Source: Phorcus lineatus (Eukaryota > Mollusca > Gastropoda > Trochida > Trochidae). From it: DNA of 64,000 bases. Positions 1 to 12,365 of this stretch are shown here, one piece after another. The position numbers and the translations under genes are program-made. The stretch's first letter is position 1. Each line of letters starts with the position of its first letter. Where the stretch lies: the NCBI GenBank assembly GCA_921293015.1, contig OV121092.1, positions 5,400,001 to 5,464,000 of the forward strand, in the 5' to 3' direction. The notes under the pieces are model-generated. The model searched no databases. It had not been told where the DNA came from and was given only the letters and a program-made list of their open reading frames with translations.

Positions 1-830
1 ATCACCTATTTATTTTTTTGTTAGGTTTGACATTTTCCACAATTTTGACTGCACAACGAATTTTGACTATAACGAATCCTTGATTAAATGAAAAACATTT
101 ATAAAATGTTAATTAGAGTCTACTCATATGCTCTCAAAAAGATATGTGGCGATGATCACTGACTCAGTGAGATCCAAAATGCAATTGCTGAACTATCTTT
201 ATGCTATTTTCATTTACGAGTGATTTATGGAAACATCATAAGCTACATCATAACACTTTTCCAACTTTCTATTGCTCTTCAAATTGAGCGAAAATAAATT
301 TGAAAGATATTTTTTTGCAAAAATAAGGAAACAGTATTTTTTAAAAATGTTCACTACTGCTTTTTTTTCTAGCATATCTGTCCATTAAAATATAACCCCT
401 TTTAAAGGTCTACTTCAAAATTATGTTCAAATTACTAAGAATTTCGTTTAGAATTAGTGACAAATGCAATAAATTCACGAAAATCTTGAACAGTTACTCA
501 AACTTGAAATTGTAGACATAATTGGAAACTGCTGATAGTTTTGAAGTAGAAGGTACCTTTACGTCCATTAAATGGGGATAACCACGTAGTTATCGTATCT
601 ATTTGAAAAATAATCTGCTTTTTAAAAATAACATACTGTATCATTGATTAAAAACTTCAGTGGATTTTTTTTCTTCGATTCAGTCAATCTACATGTGTCA
701 ATGCATTGTTTAATAATTATAGAGATTGTTCTGATTTGTTGACAGTTGCTATTCCTTAGTAAAGAAGGTTAATTTGACAAATTTTACTTATCGAACTAAT
801 GTATCATGTAAGGGTTCGTTGAAATGCAAC
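1..830 (+). repeat. Diverged duplicated block T1
   Basis: This AT-rich block recurs, diverged, at 7150-8160 (T2) and 18640-19340 (T3), always in the same orientation. Shared landmarks in order are a 'gtggcgatgatcactgac / gtggcaatgactaa / gttgcaatgactaatg' segment, 'gatccaaaatgcaat', 'gagtgatttatgg', a 'catatctgtccattaaa'-type string and a 'gttgacagttg' segment near the end. The block probably begins before the window. No reading frame is shared between copies and no terminal repeats or target duplications were found, so it could be an old dispersed element or a segmental duplication. Confidence 0.6.
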
Positions 831-879
831 TACAATCACACATTGTCAACTCTATATGTAAGTACACAATTTTTATGGA

Positions 880-1460
880 TAACAACTTCTTTAAGGGTAT
901 AGTCTAGGCACAAGGTATTACGTCTGCGCATGTCCAAAAAGACGTCATCCATAAAGTCATCGTTAATAATCCACTCCAAATGAACAATGTGTTTCATATT
1001 ATTCTTTTCCTTGTGATTTTTGCTCTAATACTGTTTCAGAAACACCTGAAGAAAGTATATTTACACACTTAAAAATGTTTTACGACAACCGAACGACTTA
1101 CGTCATTGTTTTGTAAACATCGATCACTTGACAAGTCGTGCACACATGACACAGTTTTGCGATGATCAATTGTAATTATCACCTATACAAATTTTAATTC
1201 ATGTTATCGTTCGAGACCATGGCGAGTCCTCAGAGAAAAGGATAATAAATCACGAATTACCCAAAGTTGCAAACAAGCTGAAAGCTTCAGAGTCCGAAAT
1301 TGTTTGAACTTTGAGTCAAGTTTTAGCGCTATGCTGATTTGAACAATGAAATTCCTGCCTGGCTCGAAAAGGGAGCGGTGGAAACTTGCGCCTGTTGACC
1401 TCATGGAAAACTCGTCGATTGTCTCAGCGTGAGGCTCAGTAACTTATGAGGTAGGTTGAA
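880..1460 (+). promoter_or_regulatory. Candidate promoter and 5' exon region
   Basis: This stretch has more C, G and CpG than its surroundings. It contains two CRE-like cores (GACGTCA near 941 and TACGTCA near 1100) and ends at a good splice-donor match (GAG|gtaggt, GT at 1451). A short ATG frame (ATGGCGAGTCC.., about 1219) closes after eight codons, so if transcribed this would be a 5' untranslated or non-coding exon. The minus strand also carries a 66-codon frame here (1204-1404) that I do not recognise. This is inference from composition and motifs only. Confidence 0.25.
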
Positions 1461-2400
1461 TTTTCTATTGTATTTTTTTTACACATTATCAATTGTTGAA
1501 TTTTAACAATGCCTTTTGTCACATAATAAGGTAACTACGACAAAAAAGTTAGGATGTATTACCATATTTCCCCGAAATAACCCCAGGGTTCTAATTTGAT
1601 TAGTACTGCCCTGATTGTATTCGAGAATCACAAATTAGATATATTCTACATGTTTCAAGAAATAGATTTTCGTTATGAATTGCCATGATGCAGCCTTTAA
1701 TGTGTGAACTTAACTGTTATACAGATGTATGCCTACTCTTAGTCAAAGAATCCATTATTGGGTATAGAAATATATTTGAAGAAATTATGTTTTTGATGAT
1801 GTGTGTTTTTTAATTTCATATGGTACAATATCCAAAAAGGTTAATAAATTGTACTGACTTTAATTTTCAGGCTATCTCATGGTATTAACAATAACGAGCT
1901 ACAAACTTAAGTGAAAGATGCCAAACAATCATGAGAATCTAACACTAAGAATTTGAACTGCAAAGGATATAAGGTTGGTATGTTACAAAAGTGTCTGTTC
2001 ATGAATTAATAAACATCAGGTTATCCCCAAATAAATCCAAGCTAAAAAAATTCCATTCATGGGTTAACTGAAAAACATTACTATTGTAGTAAGCCTTGAA
2101 TAGATAAAGTTATAGTAATGTGATTTGTTATGTCATATTTTGCAAAACTATGTTGTAAGGATTAACTCGGCTTTAATTAAATATGCAGATACACATGTGA
2201 AATATTTTTTAAGGCATTATGAAAACCCAAACTTTCAATCACCTCATCTCACAGGTTATTGTAATGTTTTGTTTACATTTCAGGCTTTTGACAACAGTGA
2301 AGATGAAAGTCAGTGAAGTTAGTAAAGTAAAAAACTGAATATTCCTCACATGAATGAATTGCCACCAATAAACAGAAGAGCAGCTGATTACAAAAAGGAA
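1081..2400 (+). ncRNA. Possible spliced non-coding transcript
   Basis: Splice-like signals line up on the plus strand. A donor lies at 1451. An acceptor 'ttaattttcag' ends at 1870 and opens a possible exon 1871-1973, which closes at AAG|gttggt. Another acceptor with a T-rich tract ends at 2283, followed by an AATAAA at 2367-2372. None of the three exon candidates keeps a long common reading frame. Such signals arise by chance in AT-rich DNA, so this is only a hypothesis and would need RNA reads. Confidence 0.15.
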
Positions 2401-2639
2401 GCAGATATAAATTTCTGTTCCTACAATTTTTGTTTTTGACTTATATTTGGTGCTAAAAAGATACTTGAATCCCCTATTCCAAATTAAATACATAAGATGA
2501 AAAGGAGCACTGAATTTATGGACATGTTTTTCATGATAACTTGGAACGGTTATCTTTGGTAATATTTATTAATCTTTTACACTGACAAATAACTATCATG
2601 TTCTTTTTTTAATGTTTCAGCTGAAGTAATAAATTATTT

Positions 2640-4475
2640 TTATAACTTGTCTATCCATATTTAGAAATTTTGATTTTATTTTTGTGAATATGCCAATACC
2701 TTAATATCAATAGTGTCATCACTGATGGCAAGGTGATGTTGATAATGTACACAGGTGAAAAGCTGCAATTAATATTTTTCTCACTTTTACAACCACCTAA
2801 ATAGCCCCAAGATACAGTTTGATATCAGTTGATTTATTGTACATGAAAAACCCACAAAAACTTAATATGAATTTTGCTGTATGTCATTCTTGGTAATAAA
2901 TATGATCACAAGCCAAAGCATTTCCTGTCAGCATTGAGGTAATTTGTTTACACAATTTTGTAACAACGTTTTGATAAATTTGGTTGAATTCATCAAGTTT
3001 ACTCTAAACATTCTTTTATTTTTGGGAGAGATTTGAAAAATAACCTAAAATACCAATGATATTTTACTACTATTTTATATCTTTTGAATTCAGCAAATAA
3101 AACACAATCTAGTTAATATTTCATAAATTGTTCATAGCCTTATTACTTTTTTTTTATAAATGACACAACATAGACGTCTGTTTGGATTGCAAATATTCTG
3201 CTACGCACACACGTTTCACTGAGGAATTTTCTGGATGGTTTTCAACAAAATAAGGTTGACAATAACTGTTATTTACAGACTTATTTGAAAAGTTTATTTG
3301 TGATTTTACTGCACTTCAACGGTTCGCCAGCGAAGCAACTTTACTGTACCCAGACACACAGATTCTTGTATCGTTGTAGCATAACAACGATACATGAATC
3401 TGTGTCGAAACGTCGCACTTTTCAGATTAAAGAAGTTGTTATCCATAAAAAGTGTGTACTTATTTGCCTCCCAACTTCTAAATGCCACTCCAAGAAATTC
3501 TGTATGTGTTAATAAACTCAATCTTGTTTGATTGTTGTTTGCTTGTTTAAGCATCTGCAGAAGTCTGTAGAGGCTGTCGTTGAAAGGTGGGTTCACGCAC
3601 TGAAAACATCTACCATACTAAGAATTATTTATATAATATTCAATGAAATAATGAATTGTGTAGTGCACAAACCGACCAACCTCAGGTTAATTGAGGTGAC
3701 AATAACCGTAAAAGATTCCTTTTGCAAAGACAAATGATACAATTCTTTCAAATTATCTTCTGTTCAAGTCATCGAATACGTTTGTGAATTAGTTGTGACA
3801 ACTTGAAGAGATAAAGGAGTATTCAAAGGAAACACATTAACTTATTCTCAGGAAATTGCGTTAGAGACAGTTAAGTTGAAATTACAGGATAATTTACAGT
3901 ATTTTAAAAAATTCTCAGTAATTTTGGCTTTCTCCAAAATATATTTTCAAGTTTCACCATAAAGGCTAACACAGTTAAGAAAGCTGAGGGTAAGTGAACC
4001 TTCCGGCCTTAACAATAGACATTTATCAAATATATATAATGGGCGTCAGATAAGCTGTTTGCTACGCCTGCATGCTATGTCGATGGGTGCACTTAAAATG
4101 AACTTGGAATGATATGGGGGTAATCCTAAGTAATCATTTCAAAATAAATGATTCATTTGACATACATCTGATTACTTTAAGTTAACTTTTGGGAGATTTT
4201 GACACAATGGATTTTTTCAAAGATCATTTTGATTTGATAGATTAGCCCAAATTTGAGTACCGCATACATGACTAATGTTTCATGGGTTTAGTGTAATAGG
4301 AAGATGGCCTATAGCCTAGAAGATTTAACTACAACAACTAAAACATTGGCTATATAGAGGAAGCATATAAGTCACGATAAAGAAATGCTGTAAGTGGCCA
4401 GAATAGTTTATACAAGCTGACCTTTATGTACACAGTCATTGGATACCATTGTAAATAGAAAACCTTCTGTTGTGC
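2640..4475. other. AT-rich stretch with no supported gene
   Basis: Apart from the hairpin at 3356-3405 I see only AT-rich DNA with short random frames on both strands. No coding, RNA or mobile-element signature stands out. Confidence 0.5.
3356..3405. repeat. Near-perfect hairpin, 22-bp arms
   Basis: The arms at 3356-3377 and 3384-3405 match at 21 of 22 positions with a 6-base loop (agcata). The hairpin is followed directly by 'cgaaacgtcgcac', a phrase that often follows structured ends of invertebrate interspersed repeats. It is most likely part of a short inverted-repeat element or retroelement remnant. A precursor-miRNA-like role cannot be excluded, but two translated frames cross it on both strands simply because of the palindrome. 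Confidence 0.6.
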
Positions 4476-4479
4476 TAGT

Positions 4480-4905
4480 AGCAAAGTATGTCCAGCATAT
4501 AATCATAACAGAAGATGAAAGTTGACAGGATAATTTGATATGATTAGAATCACTACTAAGGACAAGGAGGACTTTTTGAGCAGTCATTGAGAAATACTGA
4601 CAGAACATTACAGTGAAGAACTGTTCTACACGCAGTGAGGTTTGGGTGTGATGCTTAACTGAATATCATTGCAATACCACCCATGGTTCGCTAATTTCAG
4701 CCGATGCTCGCAGGTTTCACTGAAATACATAGCCACCCAACTATAATTATCTGCTCTGATTTTCGTGAATTTAGGCGTCTGTACAGCGTATAATCACGGG
4801 AGAATCTGAAAGAGTTTGACAGACCAATTTGACAATACTGACTTCACTACCAGGAACAAGATTGAGTCCTCGGGGTGACAGACAATTATTGTCCTTGAGA
4901 AATTG
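4480..4905 (+). repeat. Direct repeat pair (period about 303 bp) flanking a SINE tail
   Basis: The segment beginning 'cagcatataatcat' near 4483 recurs, diverged, near 4785 ('cagcgtataatcac'). Both copies are followed by similar 'gaa..gtttgacag..aatttgaca' and 'tcactac..ggaacaag..ga' strings. The two copies lie either side of the SINE fragment at 4618-4740. This may be an old tandem duplication or duplicated host DNA around the insertion. Confidence 0.45.
4618..4740 (+). mobile_element. SINE fragment (body only, no tRNA head)
   Basis: This matches the body of the better-preserved SINE at 58129-58412 in the same order: 'ct..acacgcagt.aggtttgggtg', 'atggttcgct', 'cgcaggtttcac' and 'ata..agccac'. 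The tRNA-derived head with its polymerase III boxes is missing and several indels are present, so this is a dead, 5'-truncated copy. Confidence 0.6.
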
Positions 4906-6829
4906 GTCGCAGTTTCTTGGGATATTCAATGATAAATATTATTGACAAAAGATGAAGCCATTGAGAATTTGTTATGTTTTTTAATAAGATAAAAGTTACT
5001 TTCAAACATGAATTTGTTTCTTTCTGTAAATACATTTACAGTTTAGTGAAACCTTTTTTTTATGTAGACTGAATTACGAAAGGAGGTTAAGAATATGTTA
5101 TGTATGTTCAACTATAGGAACGTTGCAGTATGGATCCTTATACCGCTGATACACAAGAAAAGATAAAAGACGATTTTCCCATATGCTTAAAAACGGTATA
5201 AGAATGTAAACCGATACGTCCCCATGGTAAACATAAAGAAGTTGTACATCTATCAAATAGCTTTGTCTTCCTGAAACTGTAAGTGAATTATGAAAGCCTG
5301 TTCAGCTGTTAGAAAATTCAACAAAGAATTACGAAAGTCTAGATCTCTTCAGATGTAAAAAAGCTTGTCTGAGAAACAGTGTACATGAGTCAAGATCAAA
5401 TTTCTGCGACTGTCAACCATGATCAAACGCTATTGACCAGTCAAATGACCAGAAAGCTGCAGTTTCACTTCCATGGTCATTCATATACAGGACAAGATTG
5501 TATTGTTGGTTGTTGAGATAGGAAAGATACCAGTATGTGACGCCATAACTGATTTATATTGCTCTGGCCAATGCGTTTGGACACAACAATGACAGGTGAT
5601 GGATGAACACAAAGCTATCAGGAGTAATCTGCATCTTAACTGTTATTTTCGAGTAGCCCCACTTCTATCTCCTGGCTATATTGTTGTAAGAGGCAATAAC
5701 AAAACTGATTCAATAGTTGAGACAGTTTCATATTTCAAACAGCAACTGTAGCTTAATATACAAACCAACCTAATTAAGTTCCTTTTCGTTCTACTTTACA
5801 GAAGTCAAAGAGTTACATTTTACCCAAATATTCAAATTTCACAACGTTTTTGTCACTTCAGAGAAAATTAAAGTTGAGGTTTTTTAAAGGCAATAGAATG
5901 TCTTGATAAGATATCAGAGTTTTCAAAAAAAGCTAAGCAACTTAGCTGTAATATTTATTTTTTTAAAAACTTTGTGCTATGTTTAAGTTTTGTTTTTGAA
6001 TTCAATTTCATTGAATTTCAAACCATCAATAGATGGAATTTTGCTTCGGTGGCACATATCAATAACTCACTAACTCAAATTAATTAAGATAATGGTTACC
6101 ACTTGTTGAAGACATTCTAGCTACAACCAATTTTAGTATAGCCTTTTCGTATCATCAGTAATCATTAACCCTCAGATGCAACATTTTCATGGTTGAAGGA
6201 TCGATATGGCATTACATCCTAGTCCACCTGGAGTAGTGTTACACCAAAATATTAACAGACAGTTGTTCTCAATTTGTTACCCGGGTCTTAAGCCGAAATA
6301 TTCATTAGCTTTAAACATGTTAACGTCAGGCAAGATTTACAATTAAAGTACGAACCATGAAATATTACAAGCAGAAATAGATATGAAATATATTTACTAT
6401 TTAGCAAGTTTCTGAGATGTTGTGATGATAATGATGATAGGGGTGCAATAGAAAATAAGGCACAGTGCTTCTACATAATGTTTAACTAAAAGTTCTGTAC
6501 AAATACCAATGTTTAGTTATACTACGCAGTTTGTTATTGACAACGTCTGAACAAAAGATAAAACAATCTCTAAATATTTGCAAATGTTGCTGTTTGTTAT
6601 TTTGTCTTGGGTTGGGTGATGATCAAATGAGATGTTCAAATGTGGATCTGTAACAATAACAAATCAATATAATTTATTTTTAGCTCTATTGCTTTATGTA
6701 ACAAGCCTGTCGATTTCTCTATTATCATCATCTAACCGTAAAAAATAAAAAAAACTTTATCGTATGAATATATGAGCAAGGTTGAATGTATCTGTTAACC
6801 TTGTGACATCCATTGACGTTATGTTAAAA

Positions 6830-6830
<1 letters not shown>
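4906..6830. other. AT-rich stretch with no supported gene
   Basis: I see nothing beyond short A/T runs. No frame of convincing length, no RNA gene and no element ends were found. Confidence 0.5.
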
Positions 6831-6869
<39 letters not shown>

Positions 6870-6873
6870 AAAA
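6831..6873. repeat. Homopolymer junction C29 then A14
   Basis: Twenty-nine consecutive C (6831-6859) run directly into fourteen consecutive A (6860-6873), followed by A-rich DNA. The opposite strand is a 29-G run with strong G-quadruplex potential. The apparent 61-codon minus-strand frame here is just poly-glycine from the run. The exact length is likely unreliable with most sequencing methods. Confidence 0.9.
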
Positions 6874-7149
6874 CCACAACAAAAAACCCAAAAAAACCCA
6901 CACACAAGATAAAATGAACGTAAAAAGTAAATAGTTGCTCACTTAAGAATGTATAGTTAAAATCAATTCTCTATAATCTTTGTATGTAGTTATTTACATA
7001 TTTGTAGTAGTGTATAATTCATTAGTTTAAACAAACAATACCTTTGAAAAAGCTACTTTCAAATACGATGTCTCAACATGATAACAAAACAGTTATCAGT
7101 TCATTAATTTCTTACTACACTTTGTAGATGTATAACGTAGTGAAAATAT

Positions 7150-8160
7150 TCTTTATTTATATAAATGTCAAATTTGACTTATTCACGAATTTTTACTGCA
7201 CAGGTAATGCTGCAATAATGTATTTTGTGTAAAAATACAAAAATTATACTCATACATGTATGACTTCCAGAACACATGTGGCAATGACTAAATCAACATT
7301 TAGATCCAAAATACAATAACTTATTAATTTAATTTATGCTAAAAAGTTGATGTAAGAGTGATTTATCGAAATAGAATAGCATACATCAATACACTGGCCA
7401 ATACTTCCTATCAATGTCAGAATTGTGGTGAAAGTACGTTTGATTGTTATATTATTGCAGAAATATGTACTAAAATTGATCCCTGACCTCTTTTATTTGC
7501 ATATCTCTCCATTGGACCAAAATTAAAACTCTTTTAATAGATTTACTCCAAAATATTGCAAATGAAGTTTTTTGGGTTTTTTTTTAATTTGTGACAAATG
7601 CAAAAACACGAGTAGAAACTCTTGCACATGGCCACATTGTAGTTGAATACATTATTTGAGTCTGCTATTATTTCTGAATATTTCTAGTATCGTTTTTCAA
7701 TTAGACTTACTTTAGCAACATAGCTCTGAGAGAATTATAACATTTCAGCAGCGTCAATAAATGTTGGTTCAAGCTTGAATAAAACGGGACTTGTCCATAA
7801 ATACTGTGTTTCTCTTTTACAATTTCCCCTTCTGTCTCTTCTCTTTCCTGTGAGAAATATATTCCATGTTTTCAATAGCATTCCTTCCTCTTTAAGTATT
7901 CAGATTTTTCAAAGAAATTGACGCAAGGATCTCCTTTTTGAAAATAAGATTGTGTTTTTGAAAGGAAATTGTTACTCCCTTGCGTGTATGAATGTTTATT
8001 TATAAACTTTAGAACAACTTCAATTTTTTAGATTTTAGAAAACAAAAGTAAAGTTGGTAAAATGCAAGTCGTCATTAAGTAAACGACTAAAAGTATTGTG
8101 AATGTTTACTGATATAAAATAAAATATACTTATATAAATTTTAGTTGTAATGGTAATCCT
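7150..8160 (+). repeat. Diverged duplicated block T2
   Basis: This is the second copy of the block also seen at 1-830 and 18640-20060. The stretch 7260-7560 aligns with both other copies ('acatgtggcaatgactaa', 'gatccaaaata', 'gagtgatttat', 'tatctctccatt'). The part after about 7850 aligns only with T3 ('gtttataaac..aga..aac', 'cgactaaaagtattgtgaat' beside 'tgactaaaagagttctgaat'). No coding frame is shared. Confidence 0.55.
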
Positions 8161-11100
8161 GAATATTTTATATATGTATGTATGATGTAAATATTGTTTT
8201 GTCTATTTTTAACATGATCAAAATAACTCCTGAAAAAAACATTCCAATTGGAATGATTCTTCTTAAAACATTTAGAAATATGCCGGTCGATACGGACAGA
8301 AATATTCTCATGTTTTAATCATTATATGTTTAAACTGAGCGCTCTGATTACTTTAGAGTTGGCATTTTGGGAAACAGTTGAACTGAACGTGTAATGTTTA
8401 GTGCATTAAAAAGGGAAATTTATTGAAGACTTGGATAGGCAATCACTTCTAGAGTACTGTAGATTTTTTTGAGATTGTTCAATCAAGTGATGAATTATGT
8501 TTGTACTGAACTGACTTCTGTTCAAATTAGGTGACTTTAACCTTGGAAATTATTGTTCTCAATGGAAAATGATTTCTCCATAAAAGGAATTCAAAGTGTT
8601 TTCAATACAACTTTTCTAGCAAGTTTGTAGATACGTGATGAGAACGATAGATAGGACGGTTTTAAAGGAATGGAAAATATTTATTAATCCCACGAAATTA
8701 AGTTATAAAGAGATAAAACAAAATGATAGAAGAAAAGTAAACGTCAAAGAGCTAAAAAAAATAATGATATTAATTTGCTATTCCACAGGTCCATATTTGA
8801 TAACTACAATTTGTCTTATCACGCAACCAGAGAGATAATTACAATGTGCTATTTTGTCAGCAGTCGGACATGAACACTGTCTCTGTACACCAAGGTATTT
8901 GCAAACTGTGTTTTGTCTTCAACTGCATCACGCAATGCAATTGCTATTTATTTATTTGTTTATCTATATATCTCTAAGTCCTGCCACTCAGGACGGAAAT
9001 ATAATCAAACATCGCTACAAAATAATTCACTCAATCATTCAAACATGGATGCATAATTATTGTACATGTAGTGTACATATCCGATGTTACACTACTGAAT
9101 TAATGGCTTGGTGTCATACATTGATTTATCTGCAGCGAATGAACTGGCTAATAGCAGTTTTAGGTTTGAATAAACGGATATCTTTAGGAGTGCTATTACA
9201 ATGTCTTCATATGTTTCAACCAATCCTTAATACACACATAGGTAATAATTGAGCGAAACTAAAATTAGACCATCCGAAAGATCCCATTATCTATCAGGAA
9301 TGGATATATTTGAGGGTAATAACCTACTTAGATTGCAGTCTACTTATTAATCCTTCAACAAGATAACTTAAACAATTGAATTTATGAACAATTGAGTAAA
9401 ACTATCCTTGTCATGTGCGAGGGAATAAAAGGATGACGCCACAAGCGTTATTTAACTTTGAATAATGTATCGATTAAACATCTCTACCTTTTTAATCTCA
9501 AACGTAAATGTGACTTCAACAGTGTTATTTTGACTATTCTATATATCAATCTATCTCATCGACTGTGTATTGCATAAGGTATAACTGTGTAGAATGCTGA
9601 ATTGAGAAAATGTTTTAGTCTCATTAATAACAATAATCGTATGTCTTCACATAGTTTAATTATATACAAAAACAGGTAACTTTATGTTTTCATGAATATA
9701 TAGGATGCCTCGACCTATCCTTATAAGATAGGATTAATGAAGCATTATGTTATGTAAGCTCCTGTGTTTTATTGCTTAATCCTACATGTTCAAGACACCT
9801 TGATTACATTGTTGCTTCACATGACAGCAAATCTTGTTTTATTTCAGATTGGGTACACGTTAAGCAGTGTGTAATTATCTCCCGTGTTGCGTGAAGGGAC
9901 AAATGCGATTCTTGAACATGAATCTGTGCCAGACAGGATCAATGTAACAGATTCTTTCTGTTAACTCTTGTTTTTTATAGATAGCCGAGATGATTGGCTG
10001 GGAGATAACTTAATTAGTGTTTGCTAGTGTACTGCAGTATCGTCCCTACTGTTAATGTGAAAGGTATTCAATGCCGACTCTTTGATTATAGATAGAAAGT
10101 CGGATTGAATGAATGAATCCTGTTCCAATGTTCATTTATTGAACTATACTTAAAGCTATACTTCAGTTGTGATGAAATATGAAGTGATGGTAATTGCTTT
10201 TCAGTTTGTCTCAACAATGTGTTCCAACAGCAATTCAGTTGGTAAGGGTGATGTACTGGATGAATTAATGTTTACTCAATTTAAACATATGGTAATCATT
10301 AGGATTTAAATTAAATCTTAACGGAATATAAGAATTGAAACAGTTATTGGTGACCGTAACAGTACAAATACGATTATAATCATTGTCAATCACAGAAAAA
10401 AATCCTTAATTAACATATTTTGCTTAAGAGCAGTGTCTCTGCTGTCTTACATACCATAAAGCAGACAATGTTTAGTCCTTCGCTGCATACCATTGTTAAG
10501 ATATTTATATATACTGTTAAAAATTTGGTGAGAACCATGTTATCTCTTTTATTATTAAAACAGGTTGATTTTAATATACATTTGAAAAATGAATGGACAT
10601 GTGTGACGAACACACACAGTCATTCAGCGAATGTCTCAATCAGACATGCAAACCATGGAAAGCAGGTGCATAAGAAAAGTTCACTTAAGGGTTCTGCAAT
10701 ATGTATGGTAAGGTGTTTTGCTACGTGTCCGTAGAAGTCTGCACCGTTAATTTATCCAATGAATTTATGAATACGCGGCGTCGTAGATGATATTTGACCA
10801 CTGAAAAACACTAAAGAGGAATTGGAATGTTGTTAAGAGTAAAGAGTGACCTGCCGGACCTCATTCCACAAGAACATGTTGAACCTTCTCCAAAAAGCAT
10901 TGCTTGACAGTATAGTTCAACCAAGCACCAAACAGAAAGTTGAAAGAGCTGTAGTGCGTGCTAGGGGCTCACATACATGTTATTAACACGTTGTTGACTC
11001 GATAATCGTCGATTTTTACCTTTTGTTATATTCAGTTGTAATTACATTATATTCCTTGGTGTTTTATCTAGGTGTTATGACAACGTTTCTCTGAATAGTT

Positions 11101-12140
11101 TTCTCCATCTTTCATTAGATGTGTTAGGTGTTCAAATCAGACCTGGTAAAAAGAGAACATGTTCTGTACATTCTGAAAAATAACAAGAAAAGCCTTTAAA
11201 AAGGCAAACTTGGCGGGCACAAGGGCATACTTATTGGATTGGAGAGGAGGAGTATATTAATAATAGTAATTTGAAACATAGCTATGTGAAGGCGCCAATA
11301 TTGTGTATGTTATTCAGGCTACTATATTTGCCAAACCTCACTCGACAAGCGACTATGACGCTAATACAAATGGAAAAATCAAATAGTTGTGCAGATATGG
11401 CATTTACTGTGTTTATATTGGTAAAGAGAACCTAAACTATATCAAAAGTTCCAATTTTAATTAGCTTGGGGAATTTCGAATCACAATCGGCCTACTAGAA
11501 GAAAAATATTCATCCTTTCAATAACTTCTCGTGGCAAGTGAATATTTTCAAATAAAACAATTTAGTTATTTAAATACTTATTTTCTATATAATTTGAATA
11601 AAAGTTTTGCAAGTATATGAAATTATGTTTGTATATAAATCCCGTAGAAAATTAAAAGCTGTTGTTTGGAAAGTTGATATTCATAAACATTTGAAAAACT
11701 TTAGTTGAAACGTCAAACCTTTTAGCATAGAGAATCATATGTCTTTGAATAAAAAGATATTTTCTAAATTTTATCATGAAACGGTTTTAAATTCATATTT
11801 GTTATGAATGATAATTTTAATTGCAACCGACAAGTTTAAAACCAAATATTGGAAAAACCCAATTGAAAATGATCTTTAAGAAAAGGTAGAATTATTTCAT
11901 GATTTGTTATCAAAGTAATTCAAGAAATAATATATAGGACAAGTGAGATACAAAGGCAATGGCCGTCTGTCATCTTCGAAGAATGCGTGGTCTCGCATTC
12001 GATATCTAGGTCACCATGCACAAAGTTGCTTTGATGAATCCTGGCTGATAGCGATACTAAGGATACAACGTTTGACGAGATGTTATCGTACTTTCAACCA
12101 AAACTAGTAAACCAAAATTAATCTTATATCTTTTGCGTTT
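8160..12140. other. Unannotated AT-rich DNA
   Basis: No gene is supported here. A 132-codon frame at 8854-9252 (plus) is long for this window but has a strange composition, no recognisable domain and crosses a small hairpin near 8977-8993 (GTCCTG..CAGGAC). I treat it as chance. A short frame from 10827 (about 28 codons, beginning MLLRVKSD) has a more coding-like base composition but is too short to judge. Confidence 0.45.
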
Positions 12141-12148
12141 GATATCGA

Positions 12149-12365
12149 GGGAGTGAGTTAATGTTTAGCGCCGCTTGGGCAATATTTCAGCCATTAGCGG
12201 CGAGGTTTTATAACGAAGAGAGAAAGAGAGACGGGAGGCGAGGAGAGGTGGAGGCATGTTCAGTAGCGTCAATTACGGTCCTCCGTTATGAGCCCAGGAT
12301 GGCACGCACAGTGATAGAAGAGAGTGTGTGACTCGTGCGCTAAGCGCTCACATTACTGAACATGT
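12149..12365 (+). repeat. Gastropod-type interspersed repeat
   Basis: It begins 'gagtgagttaatgtttagcg', continues with 'ccgctt..gcaatatttcagcc..agcggcgagg', and goes on into a GA-rich tract and a more GC-rich tail. From memory, the opening resembles a very abundant repeat in abalone and limpet genomes ('gtgagtttagttttacgccgc..gcaatattcc'). An 11-base inverted repeat (CATGTTCAGTA at 12255-12265 and its complement at 12354-12364) lies inside. This is the main taxonomic hint in the window. Confidence 0.5.

Noticed and set aside
6757-6942. 61-codon minus frame with a glycine run
   Set aside because: Artefact of the C29 homopolymer.
8854-9252. 132-codon plus-strand frame
   Set aside because: No recognisable domain, low-complexity Leu/Ile/Tyr stretch, and no start or splice context.
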